Source: Ruminococcus_G sp050944435
Lineage (GTDB): Bacteria; Bacillota; Clostridia; Lachnospirales; Lachnospiraceae
Length of the DNA stretch: 64,000 nucleotides
NCBI GenBank assembly: GCA_050944435.1
Contig: JBMNRB010000002.1
Location: forward strand, 1-64,000
Reading direction: 5' to 3'
The notes beneath the pieces were generated by a model. That model was not told where the DNA came from. It saw only the letters and a program-made list of their open reading frames with translations, and searched no databases. Made by a program: the position numbers and the translations under genes. How positions within the stretch are numbered: position 1 is the first letter of the stretch; each line of letters opens with the position of its first letter. Below are positions 8,178 through 16,106 of this stretch, piece by piece.

Positions 8178-8846
8178 ATGAAAAAAGGATTGACGGAATT
8201 GATTTTTATTTTGGACAGAAGCGGTTCTATGGCGGGGCTGGAAAGTGATACCATCGGCGGGTTTAATGGAATGATTGCCAAGCAGAAAGAGGAGGAAGGA
8301 GAGGCGAATATCACTACGGTACTGTTTGACGACAGATATGAACTGATTCACGATCGTTTCTCCCTGAAAGAGGTCAGCCCTCTGACTGCACGGGACTATT
8401 ATGTCCGGGGCTGCACAGCCCTTCTGGATGCCATGGGAAAAACTATTGAAAGAGTGAAAAGCACTCAGAAACATCTTCCCAAAGAGGCGAGAGCGGAAAA
8501 GGTGATTTTTGTGATCACCACAGACGGACTGGAAAATGCCAGTCATGAATATACCTATGATAAAGTCAGAAAAATGATCCGGCGGTGCAAAAAGGATCGG
8601 GGATGGGAATTTCTGTTTTTAGGCGCCAACATGGACGCGGTGTCGGAAGCGGCAAAATTTGGAATTGGAGCCGAACGCTCTGTTACTTTTGAAAATGACA
8701 GCATCGGCGTGCAGACGAATTACCGGGTGGTAGGAGAGACGATCAGCTGTATGCGCGCATCTGCCTGCATGGCTCAGGTGGACGGAAGCTGGAAAAAGGA
8801 AATTGAGGAGGACTATAAGAAAAGGGGATGGAAAAAACGGCAGTAA
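8178..8846 (+). CDS. VWA-domain protein
   Basis: A 222-residue von Willebrand factor A domain with nothing else. The metal-ion adhesion site is complete: DRSGS at residues 13-17, a Thr in RGCTALLDAMGK near 78, and TTDGLENAS near 118-122. There is no signal peptide or membrane segment, so it should be cytoplasmic. Stand-alone bacterial VWA proteins usually act as partner-binding subunits of stress or metal-insertion systems. The closest neighbour in the same direction is the macro/HTH protein, a pairing that suggests a joint role. Start ATG at 8178 follows AGAGAGGAGAG. Confidence 0.85.
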   Translation: MKKGLTELIFILDRSGSMAGLESDTIGGFNGMIAKQKEEEGEANITTVLFDDRYELIHDRFSLKEVSPLTARDYYVRGCTALLDAMGKTIERVKSTQKHLPKEARAEKVIFVITTDGLENASHEYTYDKVRKMIRRCKKDRGWEFLFLGANMDAVSEAAKFGIGAERSVTFENDSIGVQTNYRVVGETISCMRASACMAQVDGSWKKEIEEDYKKRGWKKRQ

Positions 8847-8973
8847 ATCTGAAATTTCTATAAGAATCTCACTTGTATCTTTTATCGTCATATGCTACCA
8901 TAAAAAATGGAAAAAATACAGGACAGGATAAGGATACCATTCAGCGATGAAGACACAGGAAATTCAGGAGAGT

Positions 8974-9044
8974 CGATTGTTGGAATAAACTATCTGAGTG
9001 CAGATACAGTCATGCAGATAGTGTTCCATCAGTCGGCTTTTTTA
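8974..9044 (+). terminator. Long leader hairpin with U-tract before the TauE gene (possible attenuator)
   Basis: The segment CGATTGTTGGA (8974-8984) pairs with TCCATCAGTCGG (9025-9036), and ACTATCTG (8989-8996) pairs with CAGATAGT (9015-9022), giving one long stem-loop followed by CTTTTTTA. It lies 40 bases before the TTG start at 9084. It may simply terminate the VWA transcript. A weak promoter-like pair (TTGTAT 8873-8878, TACCAT 8896-8901, 17-base gap) upstream would instead make it part of a leader for the exporter gene. Confidence 0.65.
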
Positions 9045-9083
9045 TTTGGATAAAAAGCAGGAAGAAGAAAAGAGGAGTAAAAT

Positions 9084-9860
9084 TTGGGAGAAACTTTATA
9101 TAGAATATTGATTTGTTTTTTGGCCGGTATGGGCGCAGGATTGGGAACCGGTTTCGCCGGTATGAGTGCGGCGGCAGTGATAAGTCCTATGCTGCTTACC
9201 TTTCTGGGGGTGCCGGCTTACGAGGCTATTGGCATTGCTTTAGCCAGCGACGTTTTAGCCAGCGCCGCCAGCGCTCGTACCTATGCAAAAAATAAAAGTA
9301 TTGATATTAAAAACGGTCTGGTGATGATGGCGGGAGTTCTGGTCATGACAATGGCGGGAAGCTGGCTTTCCACCTTTGTAGGCAACAGTACTTTGGGAGG
9401 CTTTTCTGTGGTGATGACTTTCTTCCTGGGATTGAAATTTTTAATCTTTCCTGTAAATTCCAGCAGAAAGACGGTATCCGGTGATAAACGGTGGATTCAG
9501 GCGGTAAAAAGCCTGGCCTGCGGTTCGGTGATCGGCCTGATCTGCGGATTCTTCGGCGCCGGAGGCGGCATGATGATGCTGCTGATACTGACTGCGGTGC
9601 TGGGGTATGAATTGAAGACGGCTGTGGGAACCAGCGTGTTTATCATGACTTTCTCAGCTTTGACCGGCGCGGCGAGCCATTTTGCTTTGGGTGAACTTCC
9701 GGAGATGGATCTGCTGTTCTGGTGTATTCTTTTCACTTTGATCTGGGCGCAGATTGCCGCTAAAATCGCTGCAAAAGCAGATGGGAAGACGCTGAATCGT
9801 ATTGTGGGCGTGATTTTGACTGTGCTGGGCATTATACTGCTGGTGATTTCCTATAGTTGA
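9084..9860 (+). CDS. TauE/SafE-family sulfite/sulfonate exporter
   Basis: A 258-residue polytopic membrane protein with about eight hydrophobic segments and the duplicated TauE/SafE pattern: AGMGAGLGTGFAGMSAAAVISPMLL near residues 14-38 and GSVIGLICGFFGAGGGMMMLLILTAVLGYELKTAVGTSVF near 150-190. The Gly-rich loops and the x-GTS-F segment are diagnostic. Family members export sulfite, sulfoacetate or related anions. The start is TTG at 9084, supported by AGAGGAG 7 bases upstream. The arylsulfotransferase gene begins 34 bases downstream, making a joint role in sulfur-compound handling likely. Confidence 0.85.
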   Translation: MGETLYRILICFLAGMGAGLGTGFAGMSAAAVISPMLLTFLGVPAYEAIGIALASDVLASAASARTYAKNKSIDIKNGLVMMAGVLVMTMAGSWLSTFVGNSTLGGFSVVMTFFLGLKFLIFPVNSSRKTVSGDKRWIQAVKSLACGSVIGLICGFFGAGGGMMMLLILTAVLGYELKTAVGTSVFIMTFSALTGAASHFALGELPEMDLLFWCILFTLIWAQIAAKIAAKADGKTLNRIVGVILTVLGIILLVISYS

Positions 9861-9893
9861 TAAAATGTAAATGCAAAAGAGAGGGATGGGAAA

Positions 9894-11657
9894 ATGAAAG
9901 TAAAGAAACACAAGAAGAAACTGATTATTATTGGAATCATCGTTTTACTGTTGATAGCTGCAGTGCCGGCGGTCGTAATTGGCATTGGTAAAATGTTTAC
10001 GGCCCAGGAAAAGGTAGTACGTACCGACTGGGTTATGGAAGCCGGACAGACAGTGGATCAGAATGAAGAGTGGCAGATTGAGTATGCGCAGGCCCAATTG
10101 GGAGATGGTATACAGGCCCTTCAGCTGGTACCCATGGACATTGAAGAAGAAGGCTTCACTTATTATGATGTGGAAGTGCAGGAACGGCTTGAAAATGCGC
10201 TGGAAAGTCTGAAAAGGGGAAAGCAGTCATGGACGGCCGAAACGCCTCTTGCGGTCTTAAATCCCTATGGAACGGGCAGCAACGGATTGTATATGTATTT
10301 TGAGACAGAGAGAAAGACACAGGTCACTTATACAATACATGTGGAGGATGACAGCATTCCGGATTACACAAAGACGGTAATGGATGCCAGCGGGGAAAAC
10401 TATACAAAAACTCATGAATTTCAGATTATCGGTCTGGTACCGGGAGCCGCCAATGAAGTCACCATGGAAATTTCCGGTTCCTGGGGGAATGTACGCCAGA
10501 CAGTAAAATTTAATGTGGATATGCCGGAAAATCAGTCAGGATATAGTACAAAGCTGGAGACGACAGAAGGAGAATCCGGGGAGAAACTGTCAGAAGGCCT
10601 ATACGCCATGATGCGGGTCAATGGTTATCTGGGATACGGCTTTTTCTTTGATAATGACGGTATTATGCGCTATGAAATGCTTCTGGAAGGTTACGGAATG
10701 GATCGGGTTCTGTTTTATGACAATGATATCATTACATGCGCATCCGCGGAGAAGCTGGCCAGGATCAATAGTCTGGGACAGGTGGAACAAGTCTATGATC
10801 TGGACGGATACGCCATGCATCACGATATAGGGTTTGGACAGGACGGAGAATTGTTAGTTTTGGCAGAGAAAAACGGCGGAGAGACTGTGGAGGATCAGGT
10901 GCTTTCTGTAGACATCGCCAGCGGCGAAGTGACAGAACTGATTGATTTTACAGAGGCGCTTTCCGGATATTTTGAGATGACTCGTCCCATCGCAGCGACA
11001 GATCCCATGTTCTGGCAGGTGGGCGAGTGGGATTGGATTCACCTGAACAGCCTTCAGTACATGGCGGAGGATGACAGTCTGATCGTGTCCTCCCGGGAGA
11101 CGTCCACAATTATAAAAGTAAAAAATATTCATAATGATATTCAATTGGATTGGCTGGCTGGAGACAATAGATTTTGGGAAGATACGCCCTATGCGGAATA
11201 CTGTCTTGAACAGGATGGGGATTTTGTGCCCCAATACGGCCAGCATTGTGTGGAATATATCCGGGACGGTGAAGGAAAGGGGGTATACTATCTGGCCCTT
11301 TATAACAATAATTACTGGGCATTGAGCAGCCGGGATTTTTCGATGGATGTGGCTGACAGCGTAGGGACGGACCTGTATGATGCAGGAGGCAGCAGCAGCC
11401 AGGTATACGTCTACAAAATAGACGAAAATGCCGGCACGTTCAGCCTGGAATCTTCTTTCGATGTGCCGTATTCCAGTATTGTATCCAATGGCTCCCTGTA
11501 TGGGGAAGAGGATCACTGGATAGTCAACAGCGGAGTGGCTATGGTTTTTGGAGAGTATGATTCACAGGGCGTCCTGATCCGCCAGTATGCTTATGAGTGT
11601 ACCATGCAGAATTACCGAACGATCAAATATGATTTTACCGGCTTCTGGTTCATGTAA
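9894..11657 (+). CDS. Membrane-anchored arylsulfate sulfotransferase (ASST)
   Basis: A 587-residue protein. A basic N-terminus and one hydrophobic segment (about 9-34) anchor it with the rest outside. An Ig-like N-terminal domain (about 60-220) precedes a six-bladed propeller. The ASST active-site pattern is complete: HH at 309-310, HLNSL with Asn385, SSRE with Arg401, and GQH with His451, matching the His-Asn-Arg-His set of the E. coli enzyme, with the same Asn-to-Arg spacing of 16. ASST moves sulfuryl groups from one phenol ester to another without PAPS, via a sulfo-histidine. Gut clostridia use it on phenolic and xenobiotic compounds. It is probably co-transcribed with the TauE-type exporter upstream. 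Confidence 0.9.
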   Translation: MKVKKHKKKLIIIGIIVLLLIAAVPAVVIGIGKMFTAQEKVVRTDWVMEAGQTVDQNEEWQIEYAQAQLGDGIQALQLVPMDIEEEGFTYYDVEVQERLENALESLKRGKQSWTAETPLAVLNPYGTGSNGLYMYFETERKTQVTYTIHVEDDSIPDYTKTVMDASGENYTKTHEFQIIGLVPGAANEVTMEISGSWGNVRQTVKFNVDMPENQSGYSTKLETTEGESGEKLSEGLYAMMRVNGYLGYGFFFDNDGIMRYEMLLEGYGMDRVLFYDNDIITCASAEKLARINSLGQVEQVYDLDGYAMHHDIGFGQDGELLVLAEKNGGETVEDQVLSVDIASGEVTELIDFTEALSGYFEMTRPIAATDPMFWQVGEWDWIHLNSLQYMAEDDSLIVSSRETSTIIKVKNIHNDIQLDWLAGDNRFWEDTPYAEYCLEQDGDFVPQYGQHCVEYIRDGEGKGVYYLALYNNNYWALSSRDFSMDVADSVGTDLYDAGGSSSQVYVYKIDENAGTFSLESSFDVPYSSIVSNGSLYGEEDHWIVNSGVAMVFGEYDSQGVLIRQYAYECTMQNYRTIKYDFTGFWFM

Positions 11658-11687
11658 ACAGTAAAAGAGAGAGGAAATTTAAGTTAT

Positions 11688-11723
11688 CTACCTATTGACA
11701 CGGTAGGAATATTAAGATACAAT
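11688..11723 (+). promoter_or_regulatory. Sigma-A promoter of metY with overlapping palindrome
   Basis: TTGACA (11695-11700), a 17-base spacer and TACAAT (11718-11723) form a near-consensus promoter. CTACC (11688-11692) and GGTAG (11702-11706) are inverted around the -35 box, so a repressor bound there would block it. The Rrf2 regulator encoded just after metY is the obvious candidate, by inference. Confidence 0.65.
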
Positions 11724-11795
11724 AAAAACCAACTTAAAAAGTAGGTTGAACTGAGATATTCTGCCCCGTGAACAGTATAAAGAAAAATGCTTATT

Positions 11796-11830
11796 ACCGG
11801 AAGATTGCATCAGAATCTTCCGGTTTTTTA
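11796..11830 (+). terminator. Terminator hairpin in the metY leader (attenuator candidate)
   Basis: ACCGGAAGATT (11796-11806) is a perfect inverted match to AATCTTCCGGT (11814-11824), followed by a run of T. It lies inside the leader, about 75 bases after the promoter and 63 before the ATG, so most transcripts would stop here unless relieved. No T-box or S-box consensus is recognisable upstream. Confidence 0.75.
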
Positions 11831-11892
11831 CAGGAAGAAGGATATCCGAATGAGAGAAAAGGATTAACGATCCACAGGAAAGGAAGGTTATT

Positions 11893-13206
11893 ATGGCCAA
11901 TTACAAATTTGAAACGCTGCAGCTCCATGTGGGCCAGGAAAAGCCCGATTCGGCAACAGATGCCCGGGCAGTTCCCATTTATGCGACTGCCTCTTACGTA
12001 TTTAAAAATTCTGCCCATGCAGCTGCCCGGTTCAGTCTTGAGGAGGAGGGAAACATATACGGAAGACTTACCAACTCCACTCAGGATGTTCTGGAAAAGC
12101 GCGTGGCGGCCCTTGAAGGAGGAACGGCGGCCCTTGCCCTTGCTTCCGGTGCAGCGGCAATTACGTATACTCTGGAGGCTCTGGGACAAAACGGCGGTCA
12201 CTTCGTGGTTCAAAAAACCATATACGGCGGCAGTTATAATCTGCTGGCACATACGCTTCCCAATTTCGGCATCACTGCTTCCTTCGTCAATATCCATGAT
12301 CTTCAGGAAGTGGAAGCGGCTATTCAGGATAATACCAGAGCGATCTATATTGAAACGCTGGGAAATCCCAACAGTGATATTCCGGATATTGACCAACTGG
12401 CAAAACTGGCTCATAAATATAAGCTGCCGCTGGTTGTGGACAATACTTTCGGCACGCCTTTTTTTATCCGTCCCATCGAACACGGCGCAGATATCGTAGT
12501 GCATTCTGCAACCAAGTTTCTCGGCGGCCACGGCACCACATTGGGAGGAATTATCGTAGATTCCGGCAAGTTTGACTGGGCGGCCAGCGGGAAATACCCG
12601 CAGATTGCGGAGCCCAATCCCAGTTACCATGGGGTATCCTTCATCAAAGCTTCCGCTTCGGCGGCTTTTGTCACGTATATTCGCGCGATTCTCCTTCGTG
12701 ACACCGGGGCGGCTATTTCACCCTTTGCAGCTTTTCTGCTTCTGCAGGGAATCGAAACGCTGTCTCTCCGTCTGGAACGGCATGGGGAAAACACAAAGAA
12801 AGTCGTAGAATTCCTTGCCCGTCATCCTCAGGTGGAAAAGGTGAATCATCCGTCTTTGCCGGAACATCCCGACCATGAGCTTTATCAGAAATTTTTCCCC
12901 AGAGGAGGAGGTTCTGTTTTTACTTTTGAAATCAAAGGCGGCGTGGAAGAGGCACATAGGTTTATTGACAGCCTGGAGATTTTTTCCCTGCTGGCCAATG
13001 TGGCTGATGTGAAAAGCCTTGTCATTCATCCTGCCACCACAACCCACAGCCAGCTTTCCCGGGAAGAGCTGGAAGATCAGGGGATTAAACCAAACAGCAT
13101 CCGTCTTTCTGTGGGCACGGAGCATATAGATGACATCATTGCCGATCTCCAGAAAGGATTTGAGGGTGCGATAATTTCGGAAAAGGACGGGGAAAACAGG
13201 AAATGA
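11893..13206 (+). CDS. metY: O-acetylhomoserine (thiol)-lyase / aminocarboxypropyltransferase
   Basis: A 437-residue PLP enzyme of the Cys/Met metabolism (gamma) family; this length and the TLQLHVGQEKPDSATDARAVPIYATASYVF start mark the O-acetylhomoserine sulfhydrylase subgroup. The PLP lysine is Lys208 in VVHSATKFLGGHGTTLGG. It makes homocysteine directly from O-acetylhomoserine and sulfide, or methionine from methanethiol. ATG at 11893 follows AGGAAAGGAAGG. Its stop overlaps the Rrf2 regulator start by four bases, so the two are a coupled operon. Expression is probably set by the upstream promoter palindrome and the leader terminator. Confidence 0.93.
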   Translation: MANYKFETLQLHVGQEKPDSATDARAVPIYATASYVFKNSAHAAARFSLEEEGNIYGRLTNSTQDVLEKRVAALEGGTAALALASGAAAITYTLEALGQNGGHFVVQKTIYGGSYNLLAHTLPNFGITASFVNIHDLQEVEAAIQDNTRAIYIETLGNPNSDIPDIDQLAKLAHKYKLPLVVDNTFGTPFFIRPIEHGADIVVHSATKFLGGHGTTLGGIIVDSGKFDWAASGKYPQIAEPNPSYHGVSFIKASASAAFVTYIRAILLRDTGAAISPFAAFLLLQGIETLSLRLERHGENTKKVVEFLARHPQVEKVNHPSLPEHPDHELYQKFFPRGGGSVFTFEIKGGVEEAHRFIDSLEIFSLLANVADVKSLVIHPATTTHSQLSREELEDQGIKPNSIRLSVGTEHIDDIIADLQKGFEGAIISEKDGENRK

Positions 13207-13616
13207 TGATATCTACAAGGGGAAGGTACGCATTGCGGGTCATGATCGATCTGGCTGAAAATTACGGGAAAGGATACATCCCCATGAAAGTCGTTGCCCG
13301 GAGGCAGGGGATATCGTTAAAATATCTGGAACGGATTCTTCCTGTATTGACCAAAAATCATTTGATAGAAGGCGTTCAGGGAAAAGGAGGCGGATATCGG
13401 TTGACGGCGCAGCCTGCCCAGTATCGTGTGGGGGATATTCTGCGGTTAACTGAAGGAGATCTGGCGCCGGTGGCCTGTCTTGAAAGAGGAACAGAAATGT
13501 GTGACCGCGCAGCCGGCTGCAGGACTTTGCCAATGTGGCGGGAATTCTACCGGATGACCAATGCCTATTTTGACAGTATTGCTCTTTCAGATTTATTGGG
13601 CGAACAACGGCCATAG
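13203..13616 (+). CDS. Rrf2-family transcriptional regulator (CymR/IscR-like)
   Basis: A 137-residue Rrf2 protein: MISTRGRYALRVMIDLA at the N-terminus, a winged helix with ISLKYLERILPVL recognition helix (about 37-49) and the GGGYRL wing near 62-67. Downstream, Cys92, Cys100 and Cys106 are placed much like the three Fe-S cysteines of IscR (92, 98, 104), which CymR lacks. In Firmicutes such regulators beside sulfur genes usually control cysteine/methionine supply. It overlaps the end of metY, and the promoter palindrome upstream of metY is a plausible autoregulatory target. Confidence 0.87.
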   Translation: MMISTRGRYALRVMIDLAENYGKGYIPMKVVARRQGISLKYLERILPVLTKNHLIEGVQGKGGGYRLTAQPAQYRVGDILRLTEGDLAPVACLERGTEMCDRAAGCRTLPMWREFYRMTNAYFDSIALSDLLGEQRP

Positions 13617-13665
13617 AAAATGAACGGCAGTTAATTTTTCTTCCGGATATTTAAAATCTGCTCAA

Positions 13666-13694
13666 TTGTGAATGGCGGTGGTCTCTGGTATGCT
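13666..13694 (+). promoter_or_regulatory. Promoter of the XRE-family regulator gene
   Basis: TTGTGA (13666-13671), a 17-base spacer and TATGCT (13689-13694), 45 bases before the ATG at 13740. Good match to a sigma-A promoter. Confidence 0.5.
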
Positions 13695-13739
13695 GTAATC
13701 AGCAAAGGCGATGCGGATTATTTATGAAGGAGGCTCATT

Positions 13740-14771
13740 ATGGAGATTGGAACCGTAATAAGAAAATACAGAAAGCAGAAAAACATCACGCAGGAAGAAA
13801 TGGCTGTTCGTTTAGGTGTAACCGCTCCTGCAGTAAATAAATGGGAGAATGGGAATTCTCTTCCGGATGTGTCATTGCTGGCCCCTATCGCCCGGCTGTT
13901 GGATATTACCACGGACACTCTTCTGTCGTTTGAAAAAAATCTGACGGAAGAAGAAATCAATCAGATAATTTCGGAGTTTAACATGCGTCTGAAACAGGAG
14001 ACTTGTGAAGAGGCATTTCAATGGGCAAAGAAGAAAACGGAACAGTATCCGGACTGTGGGAAACTATTGGTGACCATGGCTGTTATGCTGGAAGGACAGT
14101 TTGCAATGGAGGGTACTGCTGAAAGAGAAAAATACGATACCTATATAAAAAAATGGTATCTGCGAGCCCTGGAAAGCGAAGATGAAAATATACGGTATTC
14201 GGCGGCTGATCTCTTGATCAATTTTTGTATAAGAAAAGAAGTCTATGATGAGGCGGAAAGGTATCTGGAATATCTTTCGGATAAGGATCCGGAGAAGAAA
14301 AGAAAACGTGGGCAGATTTACAGCCTAACAGACAGGAAAGAGGAGGCTTACCGGGAGTACGAGGAACTTCTTTACTGTGATTACCAGGCGGTCAGCGCCG
14401 CGCTGCATGGGATTTATCTGTTGGCAATAAAGGAAAATAATCTGGAAAAAGCCCGGGAAATGACAAAGAAACAAAAGAAGCTGGCAGAACTTTTTGAAAT
14501 GGGCGAGTATTATCAGATATCCGGAGGACTGGAGTTGGCGGTACTGGAACAAAATAAAGAGTCAGTGCTTCAGATCGCAGAAAAGATGCTGGACAGTGTC
14601 AGTGACATCGGCAGTTTTTCCCATGCCGACCTTTATGAGCATATGAATTTTCGTCAAATTAAAAAAGAGACTATAGAAGAATTAAAAGAGCGTTTGAAGG
14701 AGAGTTTCCAGGATGAGGAAACCTTTGGATTTATGCAGGGAGATGAAAGGTGGGAGAAGCTGATTTTCTGA
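13740..14771 (+). CDS. XRE-family regulator with helical-repeat C-terminus
   Basis: Residues 5-60 are a Cro/C1-type helix-turn-helix (IRKYRKQKNITQEEMAVRLGVTAPAVNKWENGNSLPDVSLLAPIARLL). The remaining 280 residues are predicted almost wholly alpha-helical, with repeated aromatic-rich helix pairs such as EAFQWAKKKTEQYPDCGKLLVTMAVML and EAYREYEELL, consistent with TPR-like repeats that bind a peptide or partner. This is a common Lachnospiraceae architecture of unknown signal. It has its own promoter and good ribosome site (AAGGAGG, 13727-13733). It may control itself or the genes downstream. Confidence 0.85.
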   Translation: MEIGTVIRKYRKQKNITQEEMAVRLGVTAPAVNKWENGNSLPDVSLLAPIARLLDITTDTLLSFEKNLTEEEINQIISEFNMRLKQETCEEAFQWAKKKTEQYPDCGKLLVTMAVMLEGQFAMEGTAEREKYDTYIKKWYLRALESEDENIRYSAADLLINFCIRKEVYDEAERYLEYLSDKDPEKKRKRGQIYSLTDRKEEAYREYEELLYCDYQAVSAALHGIYLLAIKENNLEKAREMTKKQKKLAELFEMGEYYQISGGLELAVLEQNKESVLQIAEKMLDSVSDIGSFSHADLYEHMNFRQIKKETIEELKERLKESFQDEETFGFMQGDERWEKLIF

Positions 14772-14796
14772 ATAATTAAAAAAAAGGAGGGAAACA

Positions 14797-15342
14797 ATGC
14801 CCCAGCATATTATCGTGACCGAATATTCGGCACAGTGGCCGGATCTTTTTGAGAAGGAAAAGAAGCTGATCCAGAACATTTTAAAAGATAACTGCAGAGC
14901 GATTTATCATATTGGGAGCACGTCGGTCGAAGGCATGAAGGCAAAACCGATTATTGATATTATGCCGGTGGTAAAAAGTCTTGGGTTGGCAGATGAAAAA
15001 AGAGAAGAGTTTGAGAATGAAGGATATGAATATCTGGGAGAATTTGGTATTCCAGGCAGACGGTATCTGAGAAAAGGAGGAGATGAAAGAACCCATCAGA
15101 TTCATATATTTGAACAGAAAAATTTCCAGGAGATTGAACGACATCTGGCGCTGAGGGATTATTTAAGGTATCATAGAGAGGAAGCGGAAGCTTACGGTGA
15201 ACTGAAAAGACGGTTGGCGCTGCGTTTCCCGTATGACATTGAGGGATACTGTGAGGGAAAAGACGCCTTTGTCAGTGAGCTGGAGAAAAAAGCGATGAAG
15301 TGGAAAGGGGAATATGATGGAAACCGAAGTGAAAATATCTGA
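14797..15342 (+). CDS. GrpB family protein (UPF0157)
   Basis: A 181-residue GrpB/UPF0157 protein of the nucleotidyltransferase-like fold. Characteristic segments are VTEYSAQWPDLFEKEKKLI at the start, IYHIGSTSVEGMKAKPIIDIMPVV (about 36-59) with the G-S-T-S and D-I-D/M catalytic-like core, and HQIHIFE near 105. The group is related to minimal nucleotidyltransferases; activity of most members is unknown. It overlaps the following phosphatase gene by 29 bases in another frame, so the two are translationally linked. Confidence 0.88.
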   Translation: MPQHIIVTEYSAQWPDLFEKEKKLIQNILKDNCRAIYHIGSTSVEGMKAKPIIDIMPVVKSLGLADEKREEFENEGYEYLGEFGIPGRRYLRKGGDERTHQIHIFEQKNFQEIERHLALRDYLRYHREEAEAYGELKRRLALRFPYDIEGYCEGKDAFVSELEKKAMKWKGEYDGNRSENI

Positions 15343-16102
15343 CCTTCTGGATGTGGCTGCGGAGGCAAAAAAGAATTGTGTTGACCGGGAGCATTCGTTA
15401 AAAGTTATGGAGAAGGGGTTTGCCAACTATGTAACAGAAGTGGATATGAATGTTCAGAAGTTTATAGAAAAGAAATTAAAGGACCTGTATCCTTCTATTC
15501 AGTTTATGGGAGAAGAAAAGAATAACGACCATATTGATTTTACAAAACCGGTGTGGATCCTTGATCCGGTGGATGGAACATCCAATCTGATCCATGATCT
15601 GCGAAACAGCGTCATTTCTCTGGCTCTTTATTCCGGTCAGGAGCTGGTCATGGGAGTGGTATGCCATCTGTTTGCAGATGAAATCTATTATGCGCAGAAG
15701 GGAAAAGGGGCTTATCTCAACGGAAGGCCCATTCACGTCAGCAGCACGGAGGAATTTTCCAGAAGCCTGGTATCCATTGGAACCAGTCCCTACTTTAAAG
15801 ATTTGGCAGATGAGAATTTTGAAACATTTAAGATAATCTTTCAGAACTGTGAAGACATTCGGCGGATCGGGTCAGCGGCCCTGGATCTGGCTTATGTGGC
15901 GGCGGGAAGACTGGAAACTTATCTGGAAAAACGTCTGAACCCCTGGGATTTTGCTGCCGGGGTTCTGCTGGTGTTGGAGGCCGGCGGCAGTGTGACGGAT
16001 TTCGGCGGAAAGCCCGTGGATGTGACAAAGGTCTCTGATATTTTCGCTGGCAATGGAATTGTTGATAAAAAAATAAGAACAGAATTGCTGAACTGGGAGT
16101 GA
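15314..16102 (+). CDS. Inositol monophosphatase family enzyme (SuhB/CysQ-like)
   Basis: A 262-residue member of the Li-sensitive Mg-dependent phosphatase family. Visible motifs: FMGEEK near residues 59-64 (first metal Glu), WILDPVDGTSNLIHDL near 75-90 (metal-binding DPxDGT), and IGSAALDLAYVAAGRLETYLEKRLNPWDFAAG near 180-215 with the WD motif. The family includes inositol-1-phosphatase and 3'-phosphoadenosine phosphate phosphatase (CysQ). Position among sulfur genes and close to cysK makes a CysQ-like role worth considering, but the motifs do not decide. Start is ATG 15314 or the adjacent ATG 15317. Confidence 0.87.
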   Translation: MMETEVKISDLLDVAAEAKKNCVDREHSLKVMEKGFANYVTEVDMNVQKFIEKKLKDLYPSIQFMGEEKNNDHIDFTKPVWILDPVDGTSNLIHDLRNSVISLALYSGQELVMGVVCHLFADEIYYAQKGKGAYLNGRPIHVSSTEEFSRSLVSIGTSPYFKDLADENFETFKIIFQNCEDIRRIGSAALDLAYVAAGRLETYLEKRLNPWDFAAGVLLVLEAGGSVTDFGGKPVDVTKVSDIFAGNGIVDKKIRTELLNWE

Positions 16103-16106
16103 AACT

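Noticed and set aside
15314..16102. Firm assignment as CysQ (PAP phosphatase)
   Set aside because: Only the neighbourhood supports it; the motifs are shared by the whole inositol monophosphatase family.
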